64,000 nucleotides of DNA from CAXBMB01 sp963976695 (GCA_963976695.1 CAXBMB010000003.1:30187-94186); one strand, 5' to 3'; counted from the first letter of the stretch, positions 1-9,256 are shown. A program made the numbers and translations. Notes: generated by a model from the sequence alone, not told the origin.

Positions 1-2055
1 AACACGTCGGATCTGGTGGGCGGCGTTTTTCTTCCCAATGACGGCCAGCTCAATCCGGCCGACGTGACCCTGGCGCTGGCCAAGGGCGCGCGCAGCCGCG
101 GCGCGACCCTGCTGGAGGGGGTGAAGGTCACCGGCGTCCATCAAAAGGACGGTCGGGTGACCGGGGTCGCCACCGATCAGGGCGATGTGATGGCTGACTT
201 CGTGGTCAACTGCGCCGGCATGTGGGGCCGTGAACTGGGCGAGATGGCCGGGGTCAAGGTGCCGCTGCAGGCCTGCGAGCACTTCTATATCGTGACCGAA
301 CCGGTGAAGGGACTGCCGGACAAGCTGCCGGTGCTGCGTGATCCCGGGGCCTGCGCCTACTTCAAGGAAGACGCCGGCAAGATTCTGCTGGGCTGTTTTG
401 AGCCGGTGTCCAAACCCTGGGCGCTGGAGGGGATTCCGGAGGATTTCTGCTTCGACGAGTTGCCGGAAGACTTTGATCACTTCGCGCCGATTTTGGAAAA
501 GGCGATGGTGCGCTTGCCAATTCTGGCCGAAACCGGGATTCGCACCTTCTTCAACGGGCCGGAATCCTTCACCCCCGACGATCGTTTTCATCTGGGCGAA
601 GCGCCGGAGCTGAAAAACTTTTACGTCGCGGCGGGCTTCAATTCCATCGGCATTCAGTCGGCCGGCGGCGCGGGCAAGGCGCTGGCGGAATGGATGGACG
701 CCGGCCATCCGACCATGGATCTCTGGGACGTGGACATCCGGCGGATGCAGCCTTTCCAGAACAACAAAACCTATCTGACCAAACGGGTGACCGAATCCCT
801 GGGGCTGCTCTACGCCATGCACTGGCCGTACCGCCAGTACGAATCGGCGCGCGATGTGCGCCATTCGCCGCTGCACGAAAAGCTGAAGGAAAAGGGCGCG
901 GTGTTCGGCGAAACGGCCGGCTGGGAGCGGGCAAACTGGTTTGCTCCCAAGGGCGTGGAGCCGAAGTACGTCTATTCCTACAAGCGGCAAAACTGGTTCG
1001 AACATGCCGCCGCCGAACACAAGGCGCTGCGCGAGGGGGTCGGCTTTTTCGACATGACGTCCTTTGCCAAGTTTCGCGTCGAAGGGCCGGATGCGGAAGC
1101 GGTGCTGCAGCGAATCTCGGCGGCGGATCTGGCGGTGGAACCGGGTCGCGTGGTCTACACCCAATGGCTCAACGACCGGGGCGGGATCGAGGCCGACCTG
1201 ACCATCACGCGGCTGAGCGAAACCGCCTTCATGGTGGTGACGGCCGGCGCGTCGGCGCAGCGGGATCTTTCCTGGCTGCGGCGGCACACGCCAGAAGAGG
1301 CCCGCTGCGTGGTGGTTGACGTCACCGACAGCGAAGCGGTGCTGGAAATCATGGGACCCAAGTCGCGGGCGGTGCTGCAGAAGATCACCGACGCCGATCT
1401 CTCCAACGAAGCCTTTGCTTTCGGCACCGCCCAGGAGATTGATCTGGGCATGGCCTATGGCCGCGCACAGCGAATTTCCTATGTCGGCGAACTGGGGTGG
1501 GAGCTGTATGTGCCCTCGACCTTTGCCCGCGGCGTTTTCGATGCGCTGTGGGAGGCCGGCGCGCCCGAAGGCCTGAAGCTCTGTGGGCTGCACGTGCTGG
1601 ATTCCGGCCGTATCGAAAAGGCCTTCCGCCATTTCGGCCACGACATCACCGACGAGGACACCACCCACCAGGCCGGGCTGTCCTTTGTCGTCAAGCCGGA
1701 CAAGGCGCGCAGCAAGTTCGGCGATTTCCTGGGCCGGGACGCCTTTTTGAAGGAACAGTCGCAGCCGCGCACCAAACGCATGGTGCAGTTCCTGCTCAAC
1801 GATCCAGAACCGCTGCTCTATCACAACGAGCCGGTCTGGCGGGGCGGTGAAATCGTCGGCTATCTCAGCTCCGGCAACTATGGCCACCACCTGGGCGCGG
1901 CGGTGGGCATGGGCTATCTCCATCACGCCGAGACCATCACCCAGGCCTGGCTCGACGATCAACCGTTGGAGATCGAGGTGGCGGGTGAACGCTTCCAAGC
2001 CAAGGGCAGTCTCAAGCCGCTCTACGATCCCAAGGGTGAGCGGATCAAAATGTAA
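1..2055 (+). CDS. Dimethylglycine/sarcosine dehydrogenase-like FAD and GcvT-domain oxidoreductase, 5' part outside window
   Basis: The frame is open from base 1 (it reads NTSDLVGG), so the N-terminus with the FAD dinucleotide-binding motif is cut off; 684 residues are visible, against roughly 810 in the family. The first 230 visible residues are the rest of a DAO-type FAD domain (a VVNCAGMWGREL segment is seen). They are followed by an FAO_M-type linker and then, from about residue 320, a GcvT-like tetrahydrofolate-binding domain (FFDMTSFAKFRVEGPDA) and its C-terminal barrel. Such enzymes demethylate dimethylglycine or sarcosine and pass the methyl carbon to tetrahydrofolate. This fits the choline/betaine genes nearby, since dimethylglycine is the by-product of Bmt. 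The exact substrate is inferred, not shown. A hairpin terminator follows directly. Confidence 0.88.
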   Translation, partial: NTSDLVGGVFLPNDGQLNPADVTLALAKGARSRGATLLEGVKVTGVHQKDGRVTGVATDQGDVMADFVVNCAGMWGRELGEMAGVKVPLQACEHFYIVTEPVKGLPDKLPVLRDPGACAYFKEDAGKILLGCFEPVSKPWALEGIPEDFCFDELPEDFDHFAPILEKAMVRLPILAETGIRTFFNGPESFTPDDRFHLGEAPELKNFYVAAGFNSIGIQSAGGAGKALAEWMDAGHPTMDLWDVDIRRMQPFQNNKTYLTKRVTESLGLLYAMHWPYRQYESARDVRHSPLHEKLKEKGAVFGETAGWERANWFAPKGVEPKYVYSYKRQNWFEHAAAEHKALREGVGFFDMTSFAKFRVEGPDAEAVLQRISAADLAVEPGRVVYTQWLNDRGGIEADLTITRLSETAFMVVTAGASAQRDLSWLRRHTPEEARCVVVDVTDSEAVLEIMGPKSRAVLQKITDADLSNEAFAFGTAQEIDLGMAYGRAQRISYVGELGWELYVPSTFARGVFDALWEAGAPEGLKLCGLHVLDSGRIEKAFRHFGHDITDEDTTHQAGLSFVVKPDKARSKFGDFLGRDAFLKEQSQPRTKRMVQFLLNDPEPLLYHNEPVWRGGEIVGYLSSGNYGHHLGAAVGMGYLHHAETITQAWLDDQPLEIEVAGERFQAKGSLKPLYDPKGERIKM

Positions 2056-2072
2056 CCGAGTCGGTTGTTCGC

Positions 2073-2106
2073 GCCCGGCCGCGCCCCGGACGGCCGGGCT
2101 TGTTTT
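2073..2106 (+). terminator. Rho-independent terminator after the dehydrogenase gene
   Basis: The arms GCCCGGCC (2073-2080) and GGCCGGGC (2092-2099) form a perfect 8-bp stem with an 11-nt loop, followed by TTGTTTT. It lies 18 bases after the stop codon of the upstream gene. Confidence 0.65.
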
Positions 2107-2146
2107 CCACCGGGTCGGTCGGGCGGAGTCGGGGTCAGGATCAGGA

Positions 2147-3064
2147 TCAGGCGGCCGGGCTTGTTCCTGGCGGGCGGCTCTGGGCGGTCAGCCAGGCCCG
2201 CATGCGCGCCACCGGCTCGGGCTGCCGTGGCGCGCGGGGCGCGACAACGTAAAAACCAGCGTCCAGCGGCAAAGTAAGATCGAAGGGCCGGCACAGCCGA
2301 CCGGCCGCCAGTTCCGTGGCGACAAGCGGGGCGCTGGTGAGGGCAACGCCCTGTCCGGCCAGCGCCGCGTCGATGGCGTGCGCGGTCTGATTGAACTTCA
2401 TTCGCCGGGTGATTTCCGGCAGCTTGTCGGCGAAGGCCTGCTGCAGGAAAAGTGGCCAATAGCCGTGGGCGTCGTGCAACAGAACGTGGTGACGCAGATC
2501 TTCCAGGGCCTGGAGCGGGGCCGCGCCTTTCATCAGCTCCGGGCTACAAACCGCAAATATCTCAATTGGATAGAGTAGGGTCGCGGTCAAGCCGGGGCCG
2601 AAGGGCGGCTTGCCCTGACGGACCGCGATGTCGACCCCGTCGCTTTGGAAATTGGCCAGGCCTTCGGTGGCGACAAGCCGAACATCCAGATCCGGATTGC
2701 TGGTGGTGAAGGCGCCCAGCCGTGGAACCAGCCAGCGGGTGGCGAAGGTGGGGGTGACGCTGATCGACAGGGTTGCCTGCTGTGGGCGAAGCTCCTGGGT
2801 GGCCGCCAGGATCAGCTTGAGCGCCTGCCGGATCGGCGGCAGATAGCGCCGCCCTTCTTCGGTCAGCGCCAGACCACGGGGCAGCCGGCGAAAAAGCTTT
2901 ACGCTGAGCGCCGCTTCCAGGCCTCGAATCTGCTGCGCCACGGCGCCTTGGGTGACGCCCAGTTCTTCCGAGGCGCTGCGAAAGTTCAGGTGACGCGCCG
3001 CCACCTCGAAAACCCGCAGGGCATTGAGCGGCGGAAATCCGCGCCAGGGGTTCAGGCTTTTCAT
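2147..3064 (-). CDS. LysR-family transcriptional regulator, GcvA-like
   Basis: The protein has 305 residues, the normal LysR length. The winged helix-turn-helix is at residues 12-70 (LNALRVFEVAARHLNFRSAS, then ELGVTQGAVAQQIRGLE), and a LysR substrate-binding domain covers about residues 90-295. The N-terminal PPLNALRVFEVAARH is typical of the GcvA branch. It is transcribed divergently from the SDR gene at 3193 with a 128-bp gap, so that SDR and perhaps the Rieske gene are the likely targets. The effector is unknown; a metabolite of betaine or glycine breakdown is a guess from context. Confidence 0.88.
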   Translation of the reverse strand: MKSLNPWRGFPPLNALRVFEVAARHLNFRSASEELGVTQGAVAQQIRGLEAALSVKLFRRLPRGLALTEEGRRYLPPIRQALKLILAATQELRPQQATLSISVTPTFATRWLVPRLGAFTTSNPDLDVRLVATEGLANFQSDGVDIAVRQGKPPFGPGLTATLLYPIEIFAVCSPELMKGAAPLQALEDLRHHVLLHDAHGYWPLFLQQAFADKLPEITRRMKFNQTAHAIDAALAGQGVALTSAPLVATELAAGRLCRPFDLTLPLDAGFYVVAPRAPRQPEPVARMRAWLTAQSRPPGTSPAA

Positions 3065-3192
3065 GCAGTAGTTTTTCTACACCTAGAAGCGTATCGTTCT
3101 GGTTCGACGGTAACGGGCAATGCTGTCATTTGTGACCAGGAGCCAAGCCGCAAGGCTGGCATCATGGCACACTGCATAAAGGGAAGTAAGTT

Positions 3193-3897
3193 ATGAGCAC
3201 GGAAAAGGTCGCAATCATCACCGCCGGCGGAAGCGGCATGGGCGCGGGCGCGGCGCGCAAGCTGGCTGCCGATGGTTTTCGGGTCGCCATTCTCTCGTCT
3301 TCCGGCAAGGGCGCGGCACTGGCCGAGGAACTGGGGGGCCTGGGCGTCACCGGATCCAACCAGTCCAATGACGACCTCGGCCGGTTGGTGACGGCAGCCA
3401 AGGACAAGTGGGGCCGGGTCGATGTGCTGGTCAACAGCGCCGGGCACGGTCCGCGCGCCGCCATTCTTGAGTTGAGCGACGATGACTGGCACCAGGGAAT
3501 GGAGGTCTATTTCCTCAATGTCGTGCGCCCGACCCGACTGGTCACGCCGATCATGCAGCAGCAGAAATCCGGGGTGATCATCAACATTTCGACCTTTGCC
3601 GCGTTTGAGCCCGATCCGGTCTTCCCGACCTCGGGTGTCTTCCGTGCCGGACTGGCGGCCTACACCAAGCTTTTCGCTGATAAATACGCCGCCGAGAACA
3701 TCCGGATGAACAACGTGCTGCCCGGCTTCATCGACAGCCTGCCGGAAAAGGAAGAGTTCCGCGCGCGCATCCCCATGCAGCGCTATGGCAAAACCCAGGA
3801 AATCTCCGATGTGATCGGTTTTCTGGCTTCCGAAGGGGCCGGCTACATCACCGGCCAGAACCTGCGCGTCGACGGCGGGATCACCCGTTCGGTTTAG
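3193..3897 (+). CDS. Short-chain dehydrogenase/reductase-like protein with altered active site
   Basis: This 234-residue Rossmann protein starts with MSTEKVAIITAGGSGMGAG, which holds the TGxxxGxG-type cofactor motif (residues 10-17). NSAG at 81-84, the structural Asn at 109 and Ser133 of NIST agree with classical SDRs, and the C-terminal GYITGQNLRVDGG is typical. Where classical members have YxxSK, this protein has FPTSG (144-148), so both the catalytic Tyr and Lys are replaced. A purine-rich GGGAAG lies just before the ATG. It may use a different mechanism, bind without reducing, or have another catalytic residue. The gene lies between a divergent LysR gene and a Rieske oxygenase; the substrate is unknown. 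Confidence 0.85.
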   Translation: MSTEKVAIITAGGSGMGAGAARKLAADGFRVAILSSSGKGAALAEELGGLGVTGSNQSNDDLGRLVTAAKDKWGRVDVLVNSAGHGPRAAILELSDDDWHQGMEVYFLNVVRPTRLVTPIMQQQKSGVIINISTFAAFEPDPVFPTSGVFRAGLAAYTKLFADKYAAENIRMNNVLPGFIDSLPEKEEFRARIPMQRYGKTQEISDVIGFLASEGAGYITGQNLRVDGGITRSV

Positions 3898-4106
3898 CGT
3901 GCGATCGAGTTCGACAGAAGCGCGCCGCGCGGGTGCGAAAACCGCCCGCGCGGCGTCGTCGGTTGGAAAACAAGCTTTTGCCGCTTTCACTTTTCGACTA
4001 GGCTCGTTGCGAAGGGCCGCGCGCGCCACCGGCCAGATCCGGATGAACCGTCACGCCCGGCCTTTTGCCGTCATGCGCAAGCGTGGAATTTGATGGAGCC
4101 AACGAC

Positions 4107-5324
4107 GTGACCGATCTTGCCGCCGCCGAGGACCGCCGACCCGCTGTCCGCCCCGCCAGCGACCCGAAATCACCCGACCCTGCGGTGGCGGCGCTGCTGG
4201 AAAACGTCAGCCGCCCCTTTGCCCAGGCCCGGGCCATGCCGCCTGCGGTTTATGGCAGCCCGACCTTCACCGAACTGGAGTTGCGCGAGATCTTCGCCAA
4301 GGAGTGGGTGGCCGTCGGCCGGGCCGGGTCGCTGCGCGAGGTCGGCGACTATCTAACCTATGAACTGGCCGGGCAGCCGATTTTCGTTATCCGCGACCAA
4401 AACGGCGTGCTGCGGGCCCAGTCGAATGTTTGCCTGCACCGCATGTCCACCCTGTTGCAGGGCAGCGGCAACAAGCGCCAGATCGTCTGCCCCTATCACG
4501 CTTGGACCTATAAGCTGGACGGGCAGCTGCGCGGGGCCCCGGCGATGGCCGAGAACGCCGCTTTTTGCAAGGAAAACTACCGCCTGCCGCAGATCCGCTG
4601 CGAGGAATGGCTGGGGTGGATCTTCGTGACCTTGAACCCGGCCGCGCCGGCGGTGGCCGAGACGCTGGCCGAGGTCGAGGGATTGATCGACGACTATGGC
4701 ATGGAAAACTATCAGGAGACCTTCCGCGAAACCCATGTTTGGAACACCAACTGGAAGATCCTGGCGGAAAATTTCATGGAGAGTTACCACCTTCCGGTCT
4801 GCCACGCCGGCACCATCGGGGGCCTGTCCAAGCTGAGCGAGATGGTCTGTCCACCCGGCCGCCCGGCCTTCAACTACCACACCATCTTGAAGAACGATGA
4901 TCTGAGCATCGGCCTGGCCCATCCCGACAACACCCGAATGAAGGGCGAACGGCGGCGCACCACCTTCTTGCTGTCGATCTATCCCAGTTTGGTGGTGACG
5001 CTCACCCCGGGCTATTTCTGGTATCTGTCGCTCCATCCCAAGGGGCCCGGCCAGGTCCACATCACCTATGGCGGCGGCATGTCTCCCGACTATGTTAATT
5101 CACCGAGCGCGCGCGCGCACTTCGCGCAACTCAAGACGCTGCTGGACGAGGTGAATGAGGAAGATCGCGGCTGTACCGAAAAAGTCTTCCGTGGAACCCA
5201 AGCCCAGGCCGCCCGGCCCGGCCATCTCAGCCATCTCGAACGGCCCAACTTCGATTTCGCCCAGTATCTGGCGGAAAAACTTGGCGGCTTCGAGCGGGTG
5301 TTCGAAAGCACGCTGCCGTCTTGA
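4107..5324 (+). CDS. Rieske non-haem iron oxygenase, alpha subunit (quaternary-amine type likely)
   Basis: The GTG start at 4107 was chosen because GGAG lies 8 bases upstream; an upstream TTG at 4065 in the same frame has no such support. The protein has 405 residues. The Rieske [2Fe-2S] ligands are C109-x-H111 and C128-x2-H131 (CLHR, CPYH). The catalytic iron site is ENFMESYHLPVCH with His228 and His233. The residue that normally bridges the two centres as Asp is Glu225 here, as I recall for carnitine monooxygenase CntA and related quaternary-amine oxygenases. With betaine and dimethylglycine genes around, N-demethylation of a methylated amine is more likely than aromatic-ring attack. No reductase partner gene is adjacent. 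Confidence 0.88.
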   Translation: MTDLAAAEDRRPAVRPASDPKSPDPAVAALLENVSRPFAQARAMPPAVYGSPTFTELELREIFAKEWVAVGRAGSLREVGDYLTYELAGQPIFVIRDQNGVLRAQSNVCLHRMSTLLQGSGNKRQIVCPYHAWTYKLDGQLRGAPAMAENAAFCKENYRLPQIRCEEWLGWIFVTLNPAAPAVAETLAEVEGLIDDYGMENYQETFRETHVWNTNWKILAENFMESYHLPVCHAGTIGGLSKLSEMVCPPGRPAFNYHTILKNDDLSIGLAHPDNTRMKGERRRTTFLLSIYPSLVVTLTPGYFWYLSLHPKGPGQVHITYGGGMSPDYVNSPSARAHFAQLKTLLDEVNEEDRGCTEKVFRGTQAQAARPGHLSHLERPNFDFAQYLAEKLGGFERVFESTLPS

Positions 5325-5371
5325 GTTGGCGCGCTTTCCGCCGCGTTTTCCGCCGCGCGCCAGCGGGGGCT

Positions 5372-6919
5372 TTATCCCTTGTGGTTAGCGTGGTCGTTGC
5401 GGGGCAGTTCGAAATGAAAGCGCGATCCCTTACCCGGCGCGGTTTCCACCCAAATACGGCCCTGATTCTTTTCCAATAGATCCTGGCAGAGGGGAAGGCC
5501 CAGGCCGGTGCCGGTTTCACCGGCGGTGCCCATGGTGGTGGTGACCTGGCCGAGCGCGAAGCCCTTTTCGGTCGCCTCGGCGTCCATGCCCACGCCCTTG
5601 TCGCTGACCATCACTTCGGTGGTGGCGCCGCTTTCCTGTGCGGAGATCTCGATTTTTCCGCCGGGAGGGCTGAACTTGATGGCGTTGGAGATCAGGTTTC
5701 GCAAGACGGTTTCGACGATGCTGGGATTGGCGAACAGCGTCTCGTCCTTCACCAGGTTGCGCAGGGTGATGTTTTTCTCCCGCGCGACCGGGGTCAGGAT
5801 ATCGATGCTGGTTCGCGCGGTTTTCTTCAAGGAAACCAGCGAGGGTTTCATCTGTACCTCGCCCATTTGCAGGCGAGACCAGGCCAGAAGATTTTCCAGC
5901 AGTTGAAAGACCCTTCTGGCCGAGTTGTGCACGTCACCGGCATATTCGCTCAGCTTGTTCGCGCTCAGCTTGCCGGTCTGTTGGGCCATTACCTCGGTCA
6001 TCCCCAGCAGGGCGTTGAAGGGGCTGCGCAGGTCGTGGGCGATAATCAAAAAGAAGCGATTTTTGATGTCGATGTCATGGCTTAATCGCTTGATCGCCCC
6101 GGCGTTGGTTTTCGACAGGATCTCCAACTTGAGTAGCTGGCGTTGCAGATCGCTATTGTGCTGCTGGAGATCTCGAACCCGCCGTTCCAGCTTGCTGAAC
6201 AACGGTGCGCTGAGGCGGTAGGTCAGCCACCCGCCGACCGAGAGAATGGCCAGGGCGGCGGCGGTATTGAGCAGCGCCAAGGTGATGAAGGGGGCGCGGA
6301 TCTCGGCAAGGTCGATTTTCGCAACGATGCCGATGCCCAACTGTGGCAGGGGTTCGTAGGCCGCCAGAACTTCGATCCCGCGATAGTCTCGGCCAATAAG
6401 CGTGCCGGACTGGCCAATCAGTGCGTATTGAAGCGGTTCCGCCTTGTCGCCATAGATGGGAAGGGGCCTGGGCGTTTCGCGCTGCCGGGGCGGGGCGACG
6501 TCGAGGAAGACAATCAGGTCGCCGCGCCGTTGGCCGATAACGAATTCACCACTTTCGCCGAAACCGGAAAATTCCCGATAGGCGTTCAAAAGCTGCGCGG
6601 TGGTCGTGCCGATGGCCCCGTCGGGACGATCCGCCGGGCTGTATTGCGCGTCAAAAGCGGCGACCGCCGCGATCATTTTCGCCTGTGACTTCACCAGTCT
6701 TTCCAGCCAGGCGGCCTGGTCGTCCAGCGAGGTCAGGTAGAGGCTTCTGGCGAACAAGGCGGCGAAGACGAAGGCCACGCCGATATAGACCAGGATCAGC
6801 GCGACGAAATTTCTTTGGCTGAAGCGGCCCAGTTTCACCGTGGCCGAAGCCCCAAGGCCGCCCCCACCGACGCCGCGCCGATCTTCTGGTTGTGGGGCGA
6901 GAGGGGGCTGTTGGGTCAC
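5372..6919 (-). CDS. Membrane sensor histidine kinase, orphan
   Basis: The protein has 515 residues with a GTG start and AGGAAA upstream. A transmembrane helix at about 38-60 (FVALILVYIGVAFVFAALFA), a periplasmic sensing region to about 200, and a second helix (ITLALLNTAAALAILSVGGW) come before a short coiled coil. The H-box is AHDLRSPFNAL with the phospho-acceptor His near residue 293. The ATPase part shows N (NLISNAIKFSPPGG), G1 (DKGVGM) and G2 (GTGLGLPLCQDLL) boxes. No response regulator lies next to it, so the partner is elsewhere. The gene runs convergently to the Rieske gene; its signal is unknown. Confidence 0.9.
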   Translation of the reverse strand: MTQQPPLAPQPEDRRGVGGGGLGASATVKLGRFSQRNFVALILVYIGVAFVFAALFARSLYLTSLDDQAAWLERLVKSQAKMIAAVAAFDAQYSPADRPDGAIGTTTAQLLNAYREFSGFGESGEFVIGQRRGDLIVFLDVAPPRQRETPRPLPIYGDKAEPLQYALIGQSGTLIGRDYRGIEVLAAYEPLPQLGIGIVAKIDLAEIRAPFITLALLNTAAALAILSVGGWLTYRLSAPLFSKLERRVRDLQQHNSDLQRQLLKLEILSKTNAGAIKRLSHDIDIKNRFFLIIAHDLRSPFNALLGMTEVMAQQTGKLSANKLSEYAGDVHNSARRVFQLLENLLAWSRLQMGEVQMKPSLVSLKKTARTSIDILTPVAREKNITLRNLVKDETLFANPSIVETVLRNLISNAIKFSPPGGKIEISAQESGATTEVMVSDKGVGMDAEATEKGFALGQVTTTMGTAGETGTGLGLPLCQDLLEKNQGRIWVETAPGKGSRFHFELPRNDHANHKG

Positions 6920-7050
6920 AGGGGCGTTTCCTCGAGCGGCGTTGGAACACAGGGTCGAAGCGCGGCAAGGGGCCGGAATTCCAGCAGGCTTTCATCACCT
7001 TTCCACCGCTTTTCCCCGCCGTATTTCCCCACGCGTATTTTCCTGTGGAG

Positions 7051-7115
7051 TTCACCCGGGACATTCACCCGGGATATTCGCCCGGGACACTCACCCCGGA
7101 ATACTCACCCGGGCG
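7051..7115. repeat. 13-bp tandem repeat, about 5 copies, CCCGGG core
   Basis: The units are 7051-7063, 7064-7076, 7077-7089, 7090-7103 and 7104 to about 7115, following TTCACCCGGGACA with small changes. Every unit carries the palindromic CCCGGG or a close variant, so each copy is also a small inverted repeat. Confidence 0.85.
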
Positions 7116-7482
7116 CCAGGGAGGTGTTGTTCGGGAGCGATCCCTGGCGTCTCAAACGGGTGCCCAGCGGGGTTCCAGTGGGGGACATGGAGGGGTTTTC
7201 CGGTCGTTCTGGTTCGACGAATTCTAACAAGACAATAGTAGCCGGTATCTAATTCTATATACAAGTTATGGTTATTTTTGTGAAATATTATGCCCGCCGA
7301 AGAAAAGCAAATAATGTTTGCAAGCGAATGTTGTAACATTGTTTTAATTAGAAATTTCTGCACGACCAATTGGCGGCAACCGGCAGTATATTTTTTGAGA
7401 AGATAGGATTGGTTCTATAGATAGTGGTGTTTTTCTACAAAATTCTACCTGAAGAAGGATTCCTTCTCGGAAGAGATCCCGG

Positions 7483-7564
7483 GCCCTTTCCCGGCCGCGC
7501 GGGTCCGGGAAAGGGCAAAAAAATTCGCGAAGGGAAGCGTTCGGTTTTGTCCGCAACGCTTCCC
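7483..7564 (-). terminator. Double hairpin downstream of betA, probable terminator
   Basis: Read on the minus strand, a perfect 10-bp stem (7564-7555 with 7541-7532, arm GGGAAGCGTT) is followed by the palindrome TTCGCGAA and then seven T (7523-7517), a rho-independent layout. A second perfect 12-bp hairpin (arms 7483-7494 and 7505-7516, GCCCTTTCCCGG) follows immediately. The first stem lies 27 bases after the betA stop. Confidence 0.6.
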
Positions 7565-7591
7565 CCATTTTATAAACACTGTTCAGAGTAT

Positions 7592-9250
7592 TTATCGCTG
7601 TTTTGTTTCCCACTCCGGATGGATCCAGACCTTGGCCTGGGAGCGGGGCAGGGGCGGGGCGCCCTTGATGTGGTCGGCGATCTTTTCGGCGATCATGATG
7701 GTCGGGGCATTGAGGTTGCCGGAGGGAATATCGGGCATGATCGAGGCGTCGACCACCCGCAGATTTTCGATGCCGTGGACCTGGCCTTGATCGTTGACCA
7801 CCGCCATTTTGTCGCTGTCCGATCCCATTTTGTTGGTGCAGGAGGGATGATAGGCGCTTTCGGCGTGCTGGCGCACGAAGGCGTCGATGTCGGCGTCGCT
7901 TTGCGCGGCCGGTCCGGGCATCAGCTCCGCGCCGCGATAGTCGTCAAAGGCCTGCTGCTCGATGATTTCGCGGGTCAGGCGGATGCCATCGCGGATTTCC
8001 TCGATGTCCTGCTGGGTCTGGTTGTAGTTGAACAGGATCTCGGGCGCCTGGGTCGGATCGTTGGAGCGGATCTTGACATGTCCGCGGCTGGTCGGGCGCA
8101 TCGGGCCGACATGGCACTGGAAGCCGTGTTCCTGCACCGGGTTGCTGCCGTCGTAGTTCATGGCGATCGGCAGGAAGTGGAACTGGAGGTTGGGGTGCTC
8201 GTAGCCGGCGCGCGAGCGAATGAAGCCGCCGGCCTCAAATTGATTCGACGCGCCGATGCCGCGATTGAAGAACAGCCACTGGAAGCCGATCCAGGGGTGG
8301 TTGTACCACTTCAGCGCCGGGTAGAGGCTGATCGGCTGGGTGCAGTGATATTGCACATAGCACTCGATGTGATCCTGCAGGTTCGCCCCGACGCCGGGTA
8401 GATCGGCTTTCACCGTGATGCCTTGTTCGCGCAGCAGCGCCGCCGGACCAATCCCGGAAAGCTGGAGCAGTTGTGGCGAGTTGATGGCGCCGCTGGAGAC
8501 GATTACCTCGCGCGCCGCCCGAACCTTCTTGACCTGGTTGCCCTGCCGATAGGTCAGGCCCACCACCCGCTTGCCGTCATAGTCCAGGTTAAGGGTCAGC
8601 GCCCGGGTCTCGACGGTGATGTTGCCGCGCTTGACGGCCGGGCGCAGGTAGGCTTGCGCGGTCGACCAGCGGCGGCCGTTTTTCACCGTCATGTCATAGC
8701 GGCCGATGCCTTCCTGCTGGTAGCCGTTGACATCCTTGGTGATCGGGTAGCCGGCTTGCCGACCGGCCTCGATCCACGCCTTGAACAGCGGATTGGCCAT
8801 CTTGCCGGCGGTGACGTCGAGCGGGCCGGCGTCGCCTTGGTAGTCGTCGGCGCCCAATTCGTGGTTCACCGCCTTGCGGAAATACGGCAGGCAATCGGCA
8901 TAGCTCCAGCCCGGCAGGCTTTGCGCCCAGCGGTCGTAGTCGCGCGCATGGCCGCGGATATAGAGCATGCCGTTGATCGAGGAGGAGCCGCCCAGCACCT
9001 TGCCACGGGGGCAATACATCACCCGGTTATCCATCGCCGGCTCGGGCTCGCTTTCGTAATACCAGTTGTAGGTGCGGGTTTTGAGCGGTTCGGCCAGGGC
9101 CGCCGGCATGTGGATGTAAAGCGAGTAATCCTTGCCGCCGGCCTCCAGGACCAGAATTTTGACGTTTTCGTCTTCACCCAGGCGATTGGCCAGCACGCAG
9201 CCCGCCGAGCCTGCGCCAACGATGATGTAGTCGAATTCCTGCGTTGCCAT
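7592..9250 (-). CDS. betA: Choline dehydrogenase (GMC oxidoreductase)
   Basis: The 552-residue protein matches the family length. The N-terminal FAD motif is DYIIVGAGSAGCVLANRL (residues 7-24), with the GMC signature GKVLGGSSSINGMLYIRG near residue 85. The active-site histidine region is HAESAYHPSCTNKMG near 465, and the C-terminus contains VVDASIMPDIPSGN. It oxidises choline to betaine aldehyde, feeding electrons to the respiratory chain at the inner membrane, and homologues can also oxidise the aldehyde. It lies 6 bases downstream of betI in the same direction, so the two form an operon. No betB is present in the window, so betaine aldehyde oxidation is done by BetA itself or by an enzyme encoded elsewhere. 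Confidence 0.95.
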   Translation of the reverse strand: MATQEFDYIIVGAGSAGCVLANRLGEDENVKILVLEAGGKDYSLYIHMPAALAEPLKTRTYNWYYESEPEPAMDNRVMYCPRGKVLGGSSSINGMLYIRGHARDYDRWAQSLPGWSYADCLPYFRKAVNHELGADDYQGDAGPLDVTAGKMANPLFKAWIEAGRQAGYPITKDVNGYQQEGIGRYDMTVKNGRRWSTAQAYLRPAVKRGNITVETRALTLNLDYDGKRVVGLTYRQGNQVKKVRAAREVIVSSGAINSPQLLQLSGIGPAALLREQGITVKADLPGVGANLQDHIECYVQYHCTQPISLYPALKWYNHPWIGFQWLFFNRGIGASNQFEAGGFIRSRAGYEHPNLQFHFLPIAMNYDGSNPVQEHGFQCHVGPMRPTSRGHVKIRSNDPTQAPEILFNYNQTQQDIEEIRDGIRLTREIIEQQAFDDYRGAELMPGPAAQSDADIDAFVRQHAESAYHPSCTNKMGSDSDKMAVVNDQGQVHGIENLRVVDASIMPDIPSGNLNAPTIMIAEKIADHIKGAPPLPRSQAKVWIHPEWETKQR

Positions 9251-9256
9251 GATCGT

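Larger units (their letters stand above)
6920..7591. other. Intergenic region between histidine kinase and betA
   Basis: About 670 bases without a convincing gene. It holds a 13-bp tandem repeat (7051-7115), an AT-rich stretch at about 7205-7440 that contrasts with the surroundings, and two large hairpins at 7483-7564 downstream of betA. Small open frames exist here but are dominated by the repeat and resemble no family I know. Confidence 0.5.

Noticed and set aside
7051..7115. Repeat arrays considered as CRISPR
   Set aside because: Units are directly adjacent with no spacers, too short, and there are no cas genes.
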